Shown piece after piece: positions 45,639 through 54,549 of a stretch of 64,000 nt of DNA. The DNA comes from CAMCXE01 sp046347475 (GTDB lineage Bacteria > Pseudomonadota > Gammaproteobacteria > Pseudomonadales > Cellvibrionaceae), in the NCBI GenBank assembly GCA_046347475.1, contig JAXMGD010000001.1:186001-250000 (forward strand), given 5' to 3'. The notes beneath the pieces were generated by a model that had not been told where the DNA came from, did no database searches, and was given only the letters and a program-made list of their open reading frames with translations. A program made the translations under genes and the position numbers. The stretch's first letter is position 1, and each line of letters begins with the position of its first letter.

Positions 45639-46430
45639 CTAGGGTTGGGCTGGGGGAGAATGGTGGTGGCAAAATTCCGTGAGGCTTTTGAGCATGGCCG
45701 CTTCGCCGGCATTGGCCGCGCAGACGACCTGCTCAAAACCCAGTTGCCGCGCCAGCTCTTCCACCCGTTTGCCGGGTACGAGCAGCGGATTAGCCCAGGG
45801 GGCGCTGGGGTGGTGTGCAAACAGGGTGACTAAATTGTGCAGGGTTTCGCCACTAAAGGCCACCAGGAGATCGCGGGCTGGCAGGCTGGGTAGCTGATCC
45901 TGCAACTGCTGATGTGCGTTGGTAGGCATCAGCCGTTCATACAACTCCAGGTAACGCACACAGGCGCCGCGCTGATGCAGGCTTTCACCGAGTTTGGGCA
46001 GCCCGCCGCGGCCGCGGCAGATGAGAATTTTTTGACCCCAGACTTCGCCCAGTGCTGGCAGGCTGAGCAGCGCTTCAGAGGTCATGCCGCAGGCCACTTG
46101 AGCGCTGATGCCTTGTGCTTCGAGGGCGCGGGCCGTTTTATCGCCCACCGCAAAGTAGCTAATGCCGACGGGCAGTTGCGGCCAGTAGTCGTGCAGCCAA
46201 TTAAAGGCGTGTTGCACGGCGTTTTGGCTGACAAAAATCACCTTGTCGAACTGGTCAAAATCCAGCACCAGGCTTTTGATGGCCTGTTGGCTGTCGGCAT
46301 CTGCCAGGGGGGTTATGGCCAGCAGGGGAAAGTCAAAGACCTCAAAGCCTAGGTGCTGCAATTGCTCGATCCAGGCGGGATTGTGGGCGGCAGGCCGGGT
46401 GGCCCAGATGCGCCAGGGGCTAGAGCCCAT
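45639..46430 (-). CDS. hemD: Uroporphyrinogen-III synthase
   Basis: HemD cyclises hydroxymethylbilane with inversion of ring D to give uroporphyrinogen III. I place the start at ATG 46430 (MGSSPWRIWATRPAAHN), giving 263 residues; the longer open frame begins deep inside hemC in another phase. Motifs typical of this divergent family are ATRP near the N-terminus, VFVSQNAV-like (IFVSQNAVQHAF), and the C-terminal VAFSGETL. The start overlaps the end of hemC by 11 bases. Confidence 0.93.
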   Translation of the reverse strand: MGSSPWRIWATRPAAHNPAWIEQLQHLGFEVFDFPLLAITPLADADSQQAIKSLVLDFDQFDKVIFVSQNAVQHAFNWLHDYWPQLPVGISYFAVGDKTARALEAQGISAQVACGMTSEALLSLPALGEVWGQKILICRGRGGLPKLGESLHQRGACVRYLELYERLMPTNAHQQLQDQLPSLPARDLLVAFSGETLHNLVTLFAHHPSAPWANPLLVPGKRVEELARQLGFEQVVCAANAGEAAMLKSLTEFCHHHSPPAQP

Positions 46431-47352
46431 TGGCGTATACCGCCTGCAAAATGCGCTGGGCGCCGCGCTGTAACAGGTCTTCCGCCAGCGCGATGCCGAG
46501 GGCTTCGGCATCGCTGGCGGGGCCGCGGCGTTCGCTGCGAATAATGGCGCTGCCATCGGGTTCCGCCACTAGGCCGCGCAGCCAGAGTTGATCGCCCTCG
46601 TGAACCGCAAAACAGCCGATGGGCACCTGGCAGCCGCCTTCTAAGCGACGGTTAACAGCGCGTTCGGCCAATACCTGCTCGGCGGTGAGCCGATGGTGCA
46701 AAGGGGCGAGTAGCCGGTGAATATCATCATCTTGGGTGCGGCACTCTATGCCCACGGCGCCTTGACCGCCCGCCGGTAGGCTCTCGGTGCTATCGAGAAA
46801 ACTGGCGATGCGCTCGTGAAAGCCCAGCCGTATTAGCCCGGCCGCAGCGAGGATGATGGCGTGATACTCGCCGTTATCGAGTTTGCTCAAACGGGTGTTC
46901 ACATTGCCGCGCAAAAAGGCCACGCTAAGGTCGGGGCGGGCGGCCAGCAATTGGCTTTGGCGGCGCAGGCTGGAGGTGCCCACAATGGAGCCTGCGGGTA
47001 AATCGGCCAGGCAGCCGTACTGGTTGGAAACAAACGCGTCGCGGGGGTCTTCACGCTCACAGATGACCGCAAGGCCCAGGCCGGGGGGGAATTCCATGGG
47101 CACGTCTTTCATGGAATGAACGGCGATATCCGCGCTGTTATCCAGCAGAGCCTGCTCCAATTCTTTTACGAACAAGCCTTTGCCACCCACTTTAGCCAGC
47201 GGGACATCCAACAGCACATCGCCCCGGCTGGTCATGGGAACCAGCTCGATGCACAGCTGCGGGTGGTGGCGCTGCAGTTCGGCTTTAACATATTCAGCTT
47301 GCCAGAGCGCAAGGGCGCTTTGGCGGGTGGCAATTCGCAGCAGTGAGCGCAT
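46420..47352 (-). CDS. hemC: Porphobilinogen deaminase (hydroxymethylbilane synthase)
   Basis: HemC joins four porphobilinogen molecules into hydroxymethylbilane. From ATG 47352 (MRSLLRIATRQSALALWQ) it has 310 residues. The dipyrromethane cofactor cysteine lies in RRLEGGCQVPIG, and the catalytic aspartate lies in HSMKDVPM. A frame 13 codons longer is open but lacks family support. It is the first gene of hemC-hemD-hemX-hemY. Confidence 0.97.
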   Translation of the reverse strand: MRSLLRIATRQSALALWQAEYVKAELQRHHPQLCIELVPMTSRGDVLLDVPLAKVGGKGLFVKELEQALLDNSADIAVHSMKDVPMEFPPGLGLAVICEREDPRDAFVSNQYGCLADLPAGSIVGTSSLRRQSQLLAARPDLSVAFLRGNVNTRLSKLDNGEYHAIILAAAGLIRLGFHERIASFLDSTESLPAGGQGAVGIECRTQDDDIHRLLAPLHHRLTAEQVLAERAVNRRLEGGCQVPIGCFAVHEGDQLWLRGLVAEPDGSAIIRSERRGPASDAEALGIALAEDLLQRGAQRILQAVYANGL

Positions 47353-47382
47353 GACGTGTGCCCTGTGGGTTAGGTAAGGGAA

Positions 47383-47408
47383 GGGCGGCATGATACACCA
47401 GGCCGCCC
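47383..47408 (-). terminator. Hairpin between the M14 hydrolase gene and hemC
   Basis: On the - strand GGGCGGC pairs with GCCGCCC around a 12-base loop, followed by TTCCCTT. It lies in the 75-base gap and could end the gspE-like/M14 transcript. Confidence 0.5.
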
Positions 47409-47427
47409 GCTAAAAATGTGCAACGCT

Positions 47428-49032
47428 TTAGTGAATATCTTGGCTGTCCGGCTGCACCGCATCGCTGCCAAAATCCTCAGGCCCTGCATCGCTCTGCTGG
47501 GCTTCGGCGAGGCTGGCGGGAATGCCCAAGTGGTAAGCGGCAAAGCCGGGGTGCAGCACCTGATTGAGCGCCATGCCCAGCACCACCGCGTCTTTCGGGC
47601 TATGGATGGGGCTGCTTTGGTTGGTGATAGGGTCGGTGATCACCCCTAATAGATCCCCCGCCTTAACAACCTCACCCAAGCGGATACGGCTAAACAACAT
47701 GCCGCCCGCCTTGGCGCGCAGCCATTGGGATTTGTAGTACTGGGGGGCGCCGGGCGTAAGGCCTGTGTAACTGTACATTTTGAGTTGCGTCAGCAGGTGG
47801 TGGAGGGCGGCGAGGCTTTTTTCTATGGCGCTTTCTTGAAAGGTGTAGGGCTCGCCCGCCTCGATAACCACCGCCGGGATGTTTTTATCCATCGCCGCGC
47901 GCCGCAGGGAGCCCTTGGTGCCTTTGTTTTGCAGCACGGCTATATCGCCCAGCAGTTTGGCCAGCTCAACGACTCTAGGTTTGCTCAGGTCTGCGCGCAA
48001 TTGCGGCAGGTTGGTGCGGGACATGGAGCCGGTGTGTATATCGACCAGATACTGGCAGGAGGTAATTACCTCGTTAAACAGCGAGGCGGCGATACGGGAG
48101 GCCGCCGACCCTTGGCTATTGCCGGGGACAAAACGGTTGAGGTCGCGGCGGTCGGCCAGGTAGCGGGAGTTGCGCCGAAAACCCTGCATGTTGACTATGG
48201 GCACACCTATGACGGTGCCCGCCAGTTGGTTGGGGTCCAGGTTGTAGAGAATATTGCGCACCACCTCGATGCCGTTGACCTCATCGCCGTGCACGGCAGC
48301 GGTTAAACACAGCTTGGGGCCAGGTTTGGCACCGTGTACCACTAGCACGGGGGTGGGGGTGGCGATCCCGGAGAACGAATCTTCCGGCGACCAGGCCAGG
48401 CGACTGGCACTGCCGGGATCGAGGCTGGCGCCGAGCAAACTAAACGGTGCCGCTGGCGCTAAAGGCGCCGGTGGCGGCGCGGCAGGATCGGGCTTGAGGA
48501 GGTTTTCAGTGCTGGGATTGAGGGGTTCAGCGGTGCTAAAACGGCCCGGTGGGTGCAGGTCTATGGCGGCACCGCCTTCCCCTTGGCCGCTAAACCTGCG
48601 CGCACTTTCGGCGCTTAAAGGGGCGGCTAGATTGGTCGCAGGGCTTGGGCTCGCCGCTGCAGGTTTGGTGGCCTCGACTGGGTTAATGGCGGCGGGTGTC
48701 TCGCTGGCGGCTAAGGTTTGGCTGCTAGCGCCCTCAGCTCGCTCGGCGGCGGGCGGTGCGGCTGGCGTCTCGCTTGCAGCCTTGCCGTTTGATAGAGCTC
48801 CTTGGCTTGATATAGCCCCTTGGCCTGATTCAGCCCCGTCGCTTGATGCAGTGCCGTCCTTTGATGAACCGGGTGGTGCCGTTGAGTTGATCTGCTCGGG
48901 CGCCGGGTTGGTTGCATGGGGGGGCTGTTCAAGCGGGTTGGCAGCGGGTGCATCAGCCCAGGCCAGGCCTGCGCCGAGACTGAGCAGTAGGCCGAATAAA
49001 AGGTTATTGATATTTGGTCGATGGAGGAGCAA
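47428..49032 (-). CDS. Exported M14-type zinc hydrolase (succinylglutamate desuccinylase/aspartoacylase family) with long disordered N-terminus
   Basis: The 534 residues begin with a hydrophobic signal-like segment (about 9-27). About 190 residues rich in Ala, Ser, Pro and Gly follow. The catalytic domain then shows AAVHGDEVNG (zinc His and Glu near 246-249), DRRDLN, DIHTGS (zinc His near 330) and IEAGE (catalytic Glu near 390). The family cleaves amide bonds of acyl-amino acids or peptides; the substrate is unknown. The best start is TTG 49032, which overlaps the upstream ATPase gene by 29 bases and has no clear ribosome site, so the start is uncertain and translation may be coupled. Confidence 0.8.
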   Translation of the reverse strand: MLLHRPNINNLLFGLLLSLGAGLAWADAPAANPLEQPPHATNPAPEQINSTAPPGSSKDGTASSDGAESGQGAISSQGALSNGKAASETPAAPPAAERAEGASSQTLAASETPAAINPVEATKPAAASPSPATNLAAPLSAESARRFSGQGEGGAAIDLHPPGRFSTAEPLNPSTENLLKPDPAAPPPAPLAPAAPFSLLGASLDPGSASRLAWSPEDSFSGIATPTPVLVVHGAKPGPKLCLTAAVHGDEVNGIEVVRNILYNLDPNQLAGTVIGVPIVNMQGFRRNSRYLADRRDLNRFVPGNSQGSAASRIAASLFNEVITSCQYLVDIHTGSMSRTNLPQLRADLSKPRVVELAKLLGDIAVLQNKGTKGSLRRAAMDKNIPAVVIEAGEPYTFQESAIEKSLAALHHLLTQLKMYSYTGLTPGAPQYYKSQWLRAKAGGMLFSRIRLGEVVKAGDLLGVITDPITNQSSPIHSPKDAVVLGMALNQVLHPGFAAYHLGIPASLAEAQQSDAGPEDFGSDAVQPDSQDIH

Positions 49033-50764
49033 CGCGGAGTACTTCTTCTAAGGTGGTAAGGCCGGCGGCCAGTTTTTTAGCGCCTGACAGCCGCAAAGTG
49101 CGCATGCCTTCGCGCATGGCTTGCTGGCGCAGGGCGTTAAGATCGGTGTCATCGCTGATTAAATTGGCGATATTCTCACTCATAGAGAGCAATTCATAAA
49201 TGCCCTGGCGCCCCATGTAGCCGGTATTGCGGCATTCAAGGCAGCCCACGGCGCGAAACACCTTGTTGGGTTTGGCCACCTTCCAGGGTTTTACTAGGTC
49301 ATCCCAGTCTTTGGCGCTGATGTCGCTTTCCTGTTTGCAATGGGGGCAGAGGGTGCGCACCAGGCGCTGGGCCATCACGCCTAACACAGTCGCTTTCAGC
49401 AAATAACTGGGGATGCCTAAATCCAGCAGGCGGGAGATAGAGGTGGGCGCGTCGTTAGTGTGCAGGGTGGAGATCACCAAGTGGCCGGTGAGGGCCGCCT
49501 GCACCGCCATTTGCGCGGTTTCCAAATCGCGAATCTCCCCCACCATGATTATGTCTGGATCTTGGCGCATCAGAGTGCGTATGCCCTGGGCGAAATCCAG
49601 GCCTATGTTGTGTTGCACCTGGGTTTGGTTGAAGGCGTCCTCCACCATTTCGATGGGGTCTTCAATGGTGCTGACATTGACCTCATCGTTGGCGAGGGTT
49701 TTCAAAGAGGAATAGAGGGTGGTGGTTTTACCTGAGCCGGTGGGGCCGGTCACCAGCACTATGCCGTTGGGGCTCTCCATCATCTTCACCCAGCGGGTCA
49801 GGTCATCGCCGTTTAGGCCTAAATCATCAAAACTGCGCAGCAGCACTTCCGGGTCAAAAATCCGCATCACCAGTTTTTCGCCAAAGGCCGTCGGCAGGGT
49901 GGAGAGGCGCAATTCCGCCTCGGTGCCGTCGGGGGTTTTGGTTTTGATGCGGCCATCCTGGGGCTTGCGCTTTTCCGCCACGTTCATGCGGCCAAGGATT
50001 TTAATGCGGCTGACAATGGCCGTGCCCACGCTGGCGGGAAACTCGTAAATGGGGTGCAACAAGCCGTCGATGCGGTAGCGCATGCGGGTTTTTTCCCGGC
50101 GCGGCTCGATGTGAATATCGCTGGCGCGCTGGTCAAAGGCGTACTGCAGCAGCCAGTCCACTATGTTCACAATGTGCTGATCGTTGGCCTCCGGGTCTTT
50201 AAGGTTGCCCAGTTCCAGCAGCTGTTCAAAATTGGTGACGCCAGAGGGCCCCTTGCCGCCTGAGGCGCCGGAGATCGAGCGCGCCAGGGAGTAAAACTCC
50301 ACCCGGTAGCGCTCAATGTCGCTGGGCAGAGCCACCACGCGGCGGATGCGACGCTGGCTGATCTGCATCAGCTGCTCCTCCCAGCCGGTCACAAACGGCT
50401 GGCCCACCGCCACGGTGAGTTCATCGGGGGTGATCTTCACGCAGAGCAAATCGTGGCGCTTGGCGAACTGATAACTCATCACATCGGCCAGCTCAGCCAC
50501 CTGCATTTTCATGGGGTCGATGTGGTACACGGTAAGCCCTGATTGCTCGGCGATCCAGGCGGTGAGCGCCATTTCATCGAGGTGTTTACCGGGCCGCGTT
50601 AAATCCTCCAGTTTTTGGCCGCCGATGTAGCTGAGCGGGTGCATGGCCGCCTGCTCGCGGGTGCGCGTGCTACCCAGCAAAAAATTAACGTCCTCCAGGC
50701 GGATGCGTTTGGTTTTGTGGAGGTCGTGAAGGAGGCTGCGCAAATCGAGCACGCGATCGGACAT
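49004..50764 (-). CDS. GspE/PilB-type secretion or pilus assembly ATPase
   Basis: The 586 residues from ATG 50764 comprise an N-terminal domain (about 1-160) and an ATPase core with Walker A GPTGSGKTT near 340, the Asp box around STIEDPIEMV, Walker B IIMVGEIRD, the His box HTNDAP, and a tetracysteine zinc site (CPHC...CLEC). This is the type II secretion/type IV pilus assembly ATPase family. No other secretion or pilus gene lies nearby, so it may act with components encoded elsewhere. It reads into the M14 hydrolase gene with overlap. A TTG five codons upstream is less likely. Confidence 0.92.
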   Translation of the reverse strand: MSDRVLDLRSLLHDLHKTKRIRLEDVNFLLGSTRTREQAAMHPLSYIGGQKLEDLTRPGKHLDEMALTAWIAEQSGLTVYHIDPMKMQVAELADVMSYQFAKRHDLLCVKITPDELTVAVGQPFVTGWEEQLMQISQRRIRRVVALPSDIERYRVEFYSLARSISGASGGKGPSGVTNFEQLLELGNLKDPEANDQHIVNIVDWLLQYAFDQRASDIHIEPRREKTRMRYRIDGLLHPIYEFPASVGTAIVSRIKILGRMNVAEKRKPQDGRIKTKTPDGTEAELRLSTLPTAFGEKLVMRIFDPEVLLRSFDDLGLNGDDLTRWVKMMESPNGIVLVTGPTGSGKTTTLYSSLKTLANDEVNVSTIEDPIEMVEDAFNQTQVQHNIGLDFAQGIRTLMRQDPDIIMVGEIRDLETAQMAVQAALTGHLVISTLHTNDAPTSISRLLDLGIPSYLLKATVLGVMAQRLVRTLCPHCKQESDISAKDWDDLVKPWKVAKPNKVFRAVGCLECRNTGYMGRQGIYELLSMSENIANLISDDTDLNALRQQAMREGMRTLRLSGAKKLAAGLTTLEEVLRVAPPSTKYQ

Positions 50765-51101
50765 AAATAGCTCAATCAATGGGGCGGTGAATAGGTTCAG
50801 TATAGGGGATCTTTAGCGGGACTTGCGGTGAGCGCTCAGGCATCTGCCGTCTTTTGTGAAGCGCTGTGTGGCCGATAACTAATCTGGCCGCCCTCGTCCG
50901 TGAGTATTGTGCGAGTGATGAAGTCTTCCAATTGGGTATTTAACGCTGTTTGGCCAAACGGCTTTATTAACCGGGCAACTGGGTTTGTTGATTGCCGACA
51001 CCACTCAAACCTCCTGCACCGTGTCCTGCAGGCGGGCCAGGTTCGGTTTGCATAAGTAATGTGTAACCAGGGCCATCCTTCCCTCGGTTGATCCTGCTAA
51101 A
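50765..51101. other. Intergenic region between crc and the ATPase gene
   Basis: These 337 bases show no coding frame, tRNA or strong terminator that I can support. Both flanking genes are on the - strand, so the region should hold the promoter of the ATPase gene and the end of the crc transcript. Confidence 0.35.
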
Positions 51102-51878
51102 TCAAATTAAGTCGTCTATATCGTAGTCAATCACCACCGGCAGATGGCTGGAAAACTCCTGGGTTTTGTAAATGGTGGCGTATTCCACCTTGCGCTTAAG
51201 CGCTTCGGAAATGATGTGGTAATCCGTGCGCCAGCCGCAGCCCTTGCCGACCTGGCCTGAAGGCCACCAGGAGAATTCGTCCATATCTTTGTTCACTTGC
51301 CGAAAGGCATCGGCATAACCGAGCTGATTAAACGCTTGGTTCAGCCACTGTTGCTCCTGGGGTAAAAAGCCCGGTGTGCTCATATGCTCCTGCCAGTTCT
51401 GCACATCTTTGCGCGTGTGCGCCATGGCCCAGTTGCCGCAGAAAATAAAATGCCGCCGTTTGCGGGTGATTTTGTGCATTAAAGCCTGCATGTCTTCAAA
51501 GAACTTTAACTTCACCTCAAGGGATTCGTTTTCAGCCTGAGCGCAGGGGGCGAGCAGGGTGCCTATGGAGTAGCGTTCAAAATCCACTTGTAAGTAGCGC
51601 CCCTCCATATCCACGCCGCTGGCAAAGCCCAGGCCGTAAATCAGCGCTTTAGGTGCATGGCGGGTGTAGATGGCGACGCCGTTGTAGTGCTTGATGCCGG
51701 AATCGAAGAAATAACTGAAGTAGCCTTCCGGATGAAAAATGGGGTGATCGAGTTCAGGCTCTAGGGCCCGCAAGTCTTGAAGGCAGACAATGTCAGCGTC
51801 TTGCTTGGCGATCCAATCATATAAACCGCGGGAGGCGGCCTGATGAATACCGTCGACACTGAGTGAGATAATGCGCAT
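51102..51878 (-). CDS. crc: Catabolite repression control protein Crc homologue
   Basis: The 258 residues follow Pseudomonas Crc along their whole length (MRIISLSVDGI, CLQDLRA, GYADAFRQVN, FSWWPSGQ). Crc has an exonuclease III fold but acts with Hfq to block translation of target messages. The nuclease residues are eroded: Asn7 of ExoIII is Ser7, Glu34 is Asp35, and the GDxN pair is Asn149/Ala151, while Asp219 and His245 remain. The divergent neighbour is pyrE, as in Pseudomonas, which supports the call over a true ExoIII. Confidence 0.9.
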   Translation of the reverse strand: MRIISLSVDGIHQAASRGLYDWIAKQDADIVCLQDLRALEPELDHPIFHPEGYFSYFFDSGIKHYNGVAIYTRHAPKALIYGLGFASGVDMEGRYLQVDFERYSIGTLLAPCAQAENESLEVKLKFFEDMQALMHKITRKRRHFIFCGNWAMAHTRKDVQNWQEHMSTPGFLPQEQQWLNQAFNQLGYADAFRQVNKDMDEFSWWPSGQVGKGCGWRTDYHIISEALKRKVEYATIYKTQEFSSHLPVVIDYDIDDLI

Positions 51879-52283
51879 GATGGCCCCTTAGAAACGGACT
51901 GTGTATCATACCGGTCTTTTACAACTATTGTTAATTATGCACAGGTGCGCTAACCCCTGCCGTGCTGTTGGGTGCCACGGGGCGAGGTGGGCGCGAGCTT
52001 AAGCGTGCTGCGGCTGTAGCGGCTGCGTGTAAATACAGGTAAATGTGTGCCCACCCAGAGTGGTCACGGCTGCGGTAAGCCGCCGCTGTGCGCAATGCGC
52101 ACGGGCAGATGCAGCCTGACCCACGTAGGGTTTTCCCCTTAAGCCTTTGTTGTTATCGTGTTAAGGTTCGGACGCAGGCCATGCTGCATCCCACCAGGTG
52201 GCGCAGGACAATAATAGCTGCTTATCGCCCGCTGCGGTGGCTGCATGTCAAAATCACGGCCTGTGCCTCAATTTGGAGTCTCC
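51879..52283. other. Divergent intergenic region between crc and pyrE
   Basis: These 405 bases should carry both promoters. A hairpin GTGCGC-AAT-GCGCAC (52088-52102) lies upstream of pyrE, without a U tract. I see no gene and cannot assign a clear promoter pair. Confidence 0.35.
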
Positions 52284-52931
52284 ATGCTTCCCTATCAATC
52301 ACAATTTATTCAGCTGGCACTTGACTGCCAAGCGCTGAAGTTTGGTTCATTTACACTTAAATCAGGCCGTCAGAGCCCGTATTTTTTTAATGCGGGTCAG
52401 TTTCAAACCGGCCATGCCCTGGCTCAGTTGGGTCGCTTTTATGCTCAAGCGCTGATGGAGGCCGAGATCGAGTTCGATATGATTTTTGGCCCCGCCTACA
52501 AGGGAATTCCGCTGGCCACCACCACAGCTGTGGCTCTGGCGGATCAGCATGATCGTGATGTGCCCTATTGTTTTAATCGCAAAGAGGCCAAAACCCACGG
52601 TGAGGGCGGCCAGTTGGTGGGCGCGCCTTTAGCAGGCCGCGTGGTGATTGTGGACGATGTGATCACGGCGGGTACCGCTGTGCGTGAAGTGTTGGAGATT
52701 ATCAAAGCGGCTGGTGCCAAGCCTGCGGCCATAGTGATAGGGCTGAACCGGCAGGAGCGCGGCCAAGGTGAATTATCCGCAATTGGAGAACTGGTGCAGC
52801 TCACCGGAGTTCCGGTTGTCAGTATTATTAAACTGGATCATATCCTTAGCTACCTAGCCGCCGATCCCGCTCAGGCGGAGCTGGTAGCAACCATCGAGTT
52901 GTACCGTAAAACCTATGGTGTTGACGCATGA
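52284..52931 (+). CDS. pyrE: Orotate phosphoribosyltransferase
   Basis: PyrE converts orotate and PRPP to orotidine 5-phosphate in pyrimidine synthesis. From ATG 52284, behind TTGGAG, it has 215 residues and starts MLPYQSQFIQLALDCQALKF, close to E. coli PyrE. The PRPP-binding motif VVIVDDVITAGTA is near residues 117-129. The frame is open 13 codons further upstream without support. Its stop overlaps the next gene by four bases. Confidence 0.97.
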   Translation: MLPYQSQFIQLALDCQALKFGSFTLKSGRQSPYFFNAGQFQTGHALAQLGRFYAQALMEAEIEFDMIFGPAYKGIPLATTTAVALADQHDRDVPYCFNRKEAKTHGEGGQLVGAPLAGRVVIVDDVITAGTAVREVLEIIKAAGAKPAAIVIGLNRQERGQGELSAIGELVQLTGVPVVSIIKLDHILSYLAADPAQAELVATIELYRKTYGVDA

Positions 52932-53581
52932 GATATTTTTTAGCCGCAGTGGGGCTTGGCATCGGTTGTTTGACCAGTCTGGTGTGGGCGGCACCTGCCG
53001 AAACTAGCAAAGAAGAGCGGGCGGCCTATTACCGCTACGTGAACGATCAGGGCGTTAAGGTGATGGATCACAGCATTCCGCCTGCCTTTTCCCAGCGCGG
53101 CTATGAGGTGCTCAATGCGGCGGGGCGGGTGATCAAGGTAGTACCGCCTGCTTTGACTGAGCAGGATATTAAAGCCTTAGAGGCGCGCCAGGCTGTTAAG
53201 GATGAGTATGAACAGCTCTCCCGCCGCTACAGTTCAACCCAGGATATTGAAGAGGCTAAGTTGCGCCAGTTGGATCGGCTGGACGCCAACATCGCCCTAG
53301 TGCGCGGCAATATTAATAACCTTAAGCGTCAGATCGATGCTATCGGCGTTAAGGCAGCAGAGTTTGAGCGCGCCGCCAAACCCGTGCCGCCCAGTTTGCT
53401 CGACAGTCTGGCCAAAACCAAAACGGAGTTGGCTAACACGGAAAATCTTATGGTGATTCGTGTGGCGGAAAAGCAGCAGGTGGTGGATAAGTTCGAGCGG
53501 GAGAAGGCGATTTTTACCCAGGGCAAGGAGCTGGTCAAAACCTCTGGCAGCGCTGCCCCTTCGGCGCCAAAGGCCAACTGA
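52928..53581 (+). CDS. Periplasmic coiled-coil protein with DUF4124-like segment
   Basis: The 217 residues have a signal peptide (about 1-21, VWA-AP), a short segment YYRYVNDQGVKVMDHSIPP near 35-53 that resembles the DUF4124 motif, and a long helical region (about 80-200) with coiled-coil character. The function is unknown. ATGA overlap with pyrE implies co-expression, but the roles need not be linked. A weak hairpin lies downstream (53582-53640). Confidence 0.75.
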   Translation: MRYFLAAVGLGIGCLTSLVWAAPAETSKEERAAYYRYVNDQGVKVMDHSIPPAFSQRGYEVLNAAGRVIKVVPPALTEQDIKALEARQAVKDEYEQLSRRYSSTQDIEEAKLRQLDRLDANIALVRGNINNLKRQIDAIGVKAAEFERAAKPVPPSLLDSLAKTKTELANTENLMVIRVAEKQQVVDKFEREKAIFTQGKELVKTSGSAAPSAPKAN

Positions 53582-53644
53582 GCCCCGCCAACTAAAGCGA
53601 GCGGCTCAGTTTAAAGCGCCACTTCTTGGTGCGGGTTCGCCCGC

Positions 53645-54478
53645 TTAACCCTGGCTTTTGCTCGCCTGTTGTTTCAACTGAGCGCAGAGTTCATCGCAAC
53701 TGATTTCGTGAATCATGTCTTTAGCTGGACTTTGTGTGGTGGGTGCGCCTACCACCACGGCAGGCACGCCCGCCACTGTGGTGTGCGGCGCTACGGGTTT
53801 GAGCACCACGCTGCCCGCGCCAATCTTGGCGCCCTCGCCGATAGTAATGTTGCCGAGAATTTTGGCCCCGGCACTAATCAAAACCCCTCTTCCCACTTTC
53901 GGATGCCGATCACCGCTTTCTTTGCCGGTGCCACCGAGGGTGACCGTTTGCATAATCGACACATCGTCGTCCACCACCGAGGTCTCGCCGATCACAATGC
54001 CGGTGCCATGATCGAGCATCAGCCCCTTACCCAGGCGCGCAGCGGGGTGAATGTCTACGCCAAAGCTTAAAGAAATATGGCTTTGGAAATAATAGGCGAG
54101 GGACTTGCGGCCTTGTTTCCATAGCCAGTGGGCCACCCTGTAGGCCTGCAGGGCGTGAAAGCCTTTAAAGTATAAAAACGGCAGGCTGTAGGCTTCGCAG
54201 GCGGAGTCCCGCTCGAAGACCGCTTGAATATCGGCCCGCGCGGCGTTGCCAATACTGGCATCCTGGCGCAGCGCCTGTTCGATGAGTTCACGCACCAACA
54301 GAGAGGAGAGGGCAGCGCTGCCGAGTTTGTTGGCCAGGTGAAAACTCAGCGCCGCTTCAAAGGTGGCGTGGTTGAGTATGGTGGCGTGCAGGAAGCTGGC
54401 GAGGGCGGGTTCTCGCTGGGCCTCTTGGCGCGTCTCAGCCAAAATCGCGGACCAGATGGGGTCGTGCTCTGGATGCAT
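53645..54478 (-). CDS. cysE: Serine O-acetyltransferase
   Basis: CysE makes O-acetylserine for cysteine synthesis. The 277 residues comprise the N-terminal helical domain (about 1-145) and a left-handed beta-helix of hexapeptide repeats (ARLGKGLMLDHGTGIVIGET, then KILGNITIGEGAKIGAGSVV). The catalytic Asp/His segment MLDHGTG is present. Length equals the E. coli type (273). It converges with the pyrE-linked gene. Confidence 0.95.
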   Translation of the reverse strand: MHPEHDPIWSAILAETRQEAQREPALASFLHATILNHATFEAALSFHLANKLGSAALSSLLVRELIEQALRQDASIGNAARADIQAVFERDSACEAYSLPFLYFKGFHALQAYRVAHWLWKQGRKSLAYYFQSHISLSFGVDIHPAARLGKGLMLDHGTGIVIGETSVVDDDVSIMQTVTLGGTGKESGDRHPKVGRGVLISAGAKILGNITIGEGAKIGAGSVVLKPVAPHTTVAGVPAVVVGAPTTQSPAKDMIHEISCDELCAQLKQQASKSQG

Positions 54479-54549
54479 AACGTGCCTCGTGGGTTATTGC
54501 AGGGCCACCTATGATGGTGGCGCCGGTGTGTGCTTACAAGTGTGCTGAT

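Noticed and set aside
48254..49051. A 265-codon + strand frame opposite the M14 hydrolase
   Set aside because: It is Ala/Gly/Ser-rich because it reads the reverse of a low-complexity Ala/Ser/Pro region; the - strand frame carries clear catalytic motifs.
51102..51878. True exonuclease III (xthA)
   Set aside because: Several catalytic positions are substituted, full-length similarity is to Crc, and the crc-pyrE neighbourhood supports Crc.
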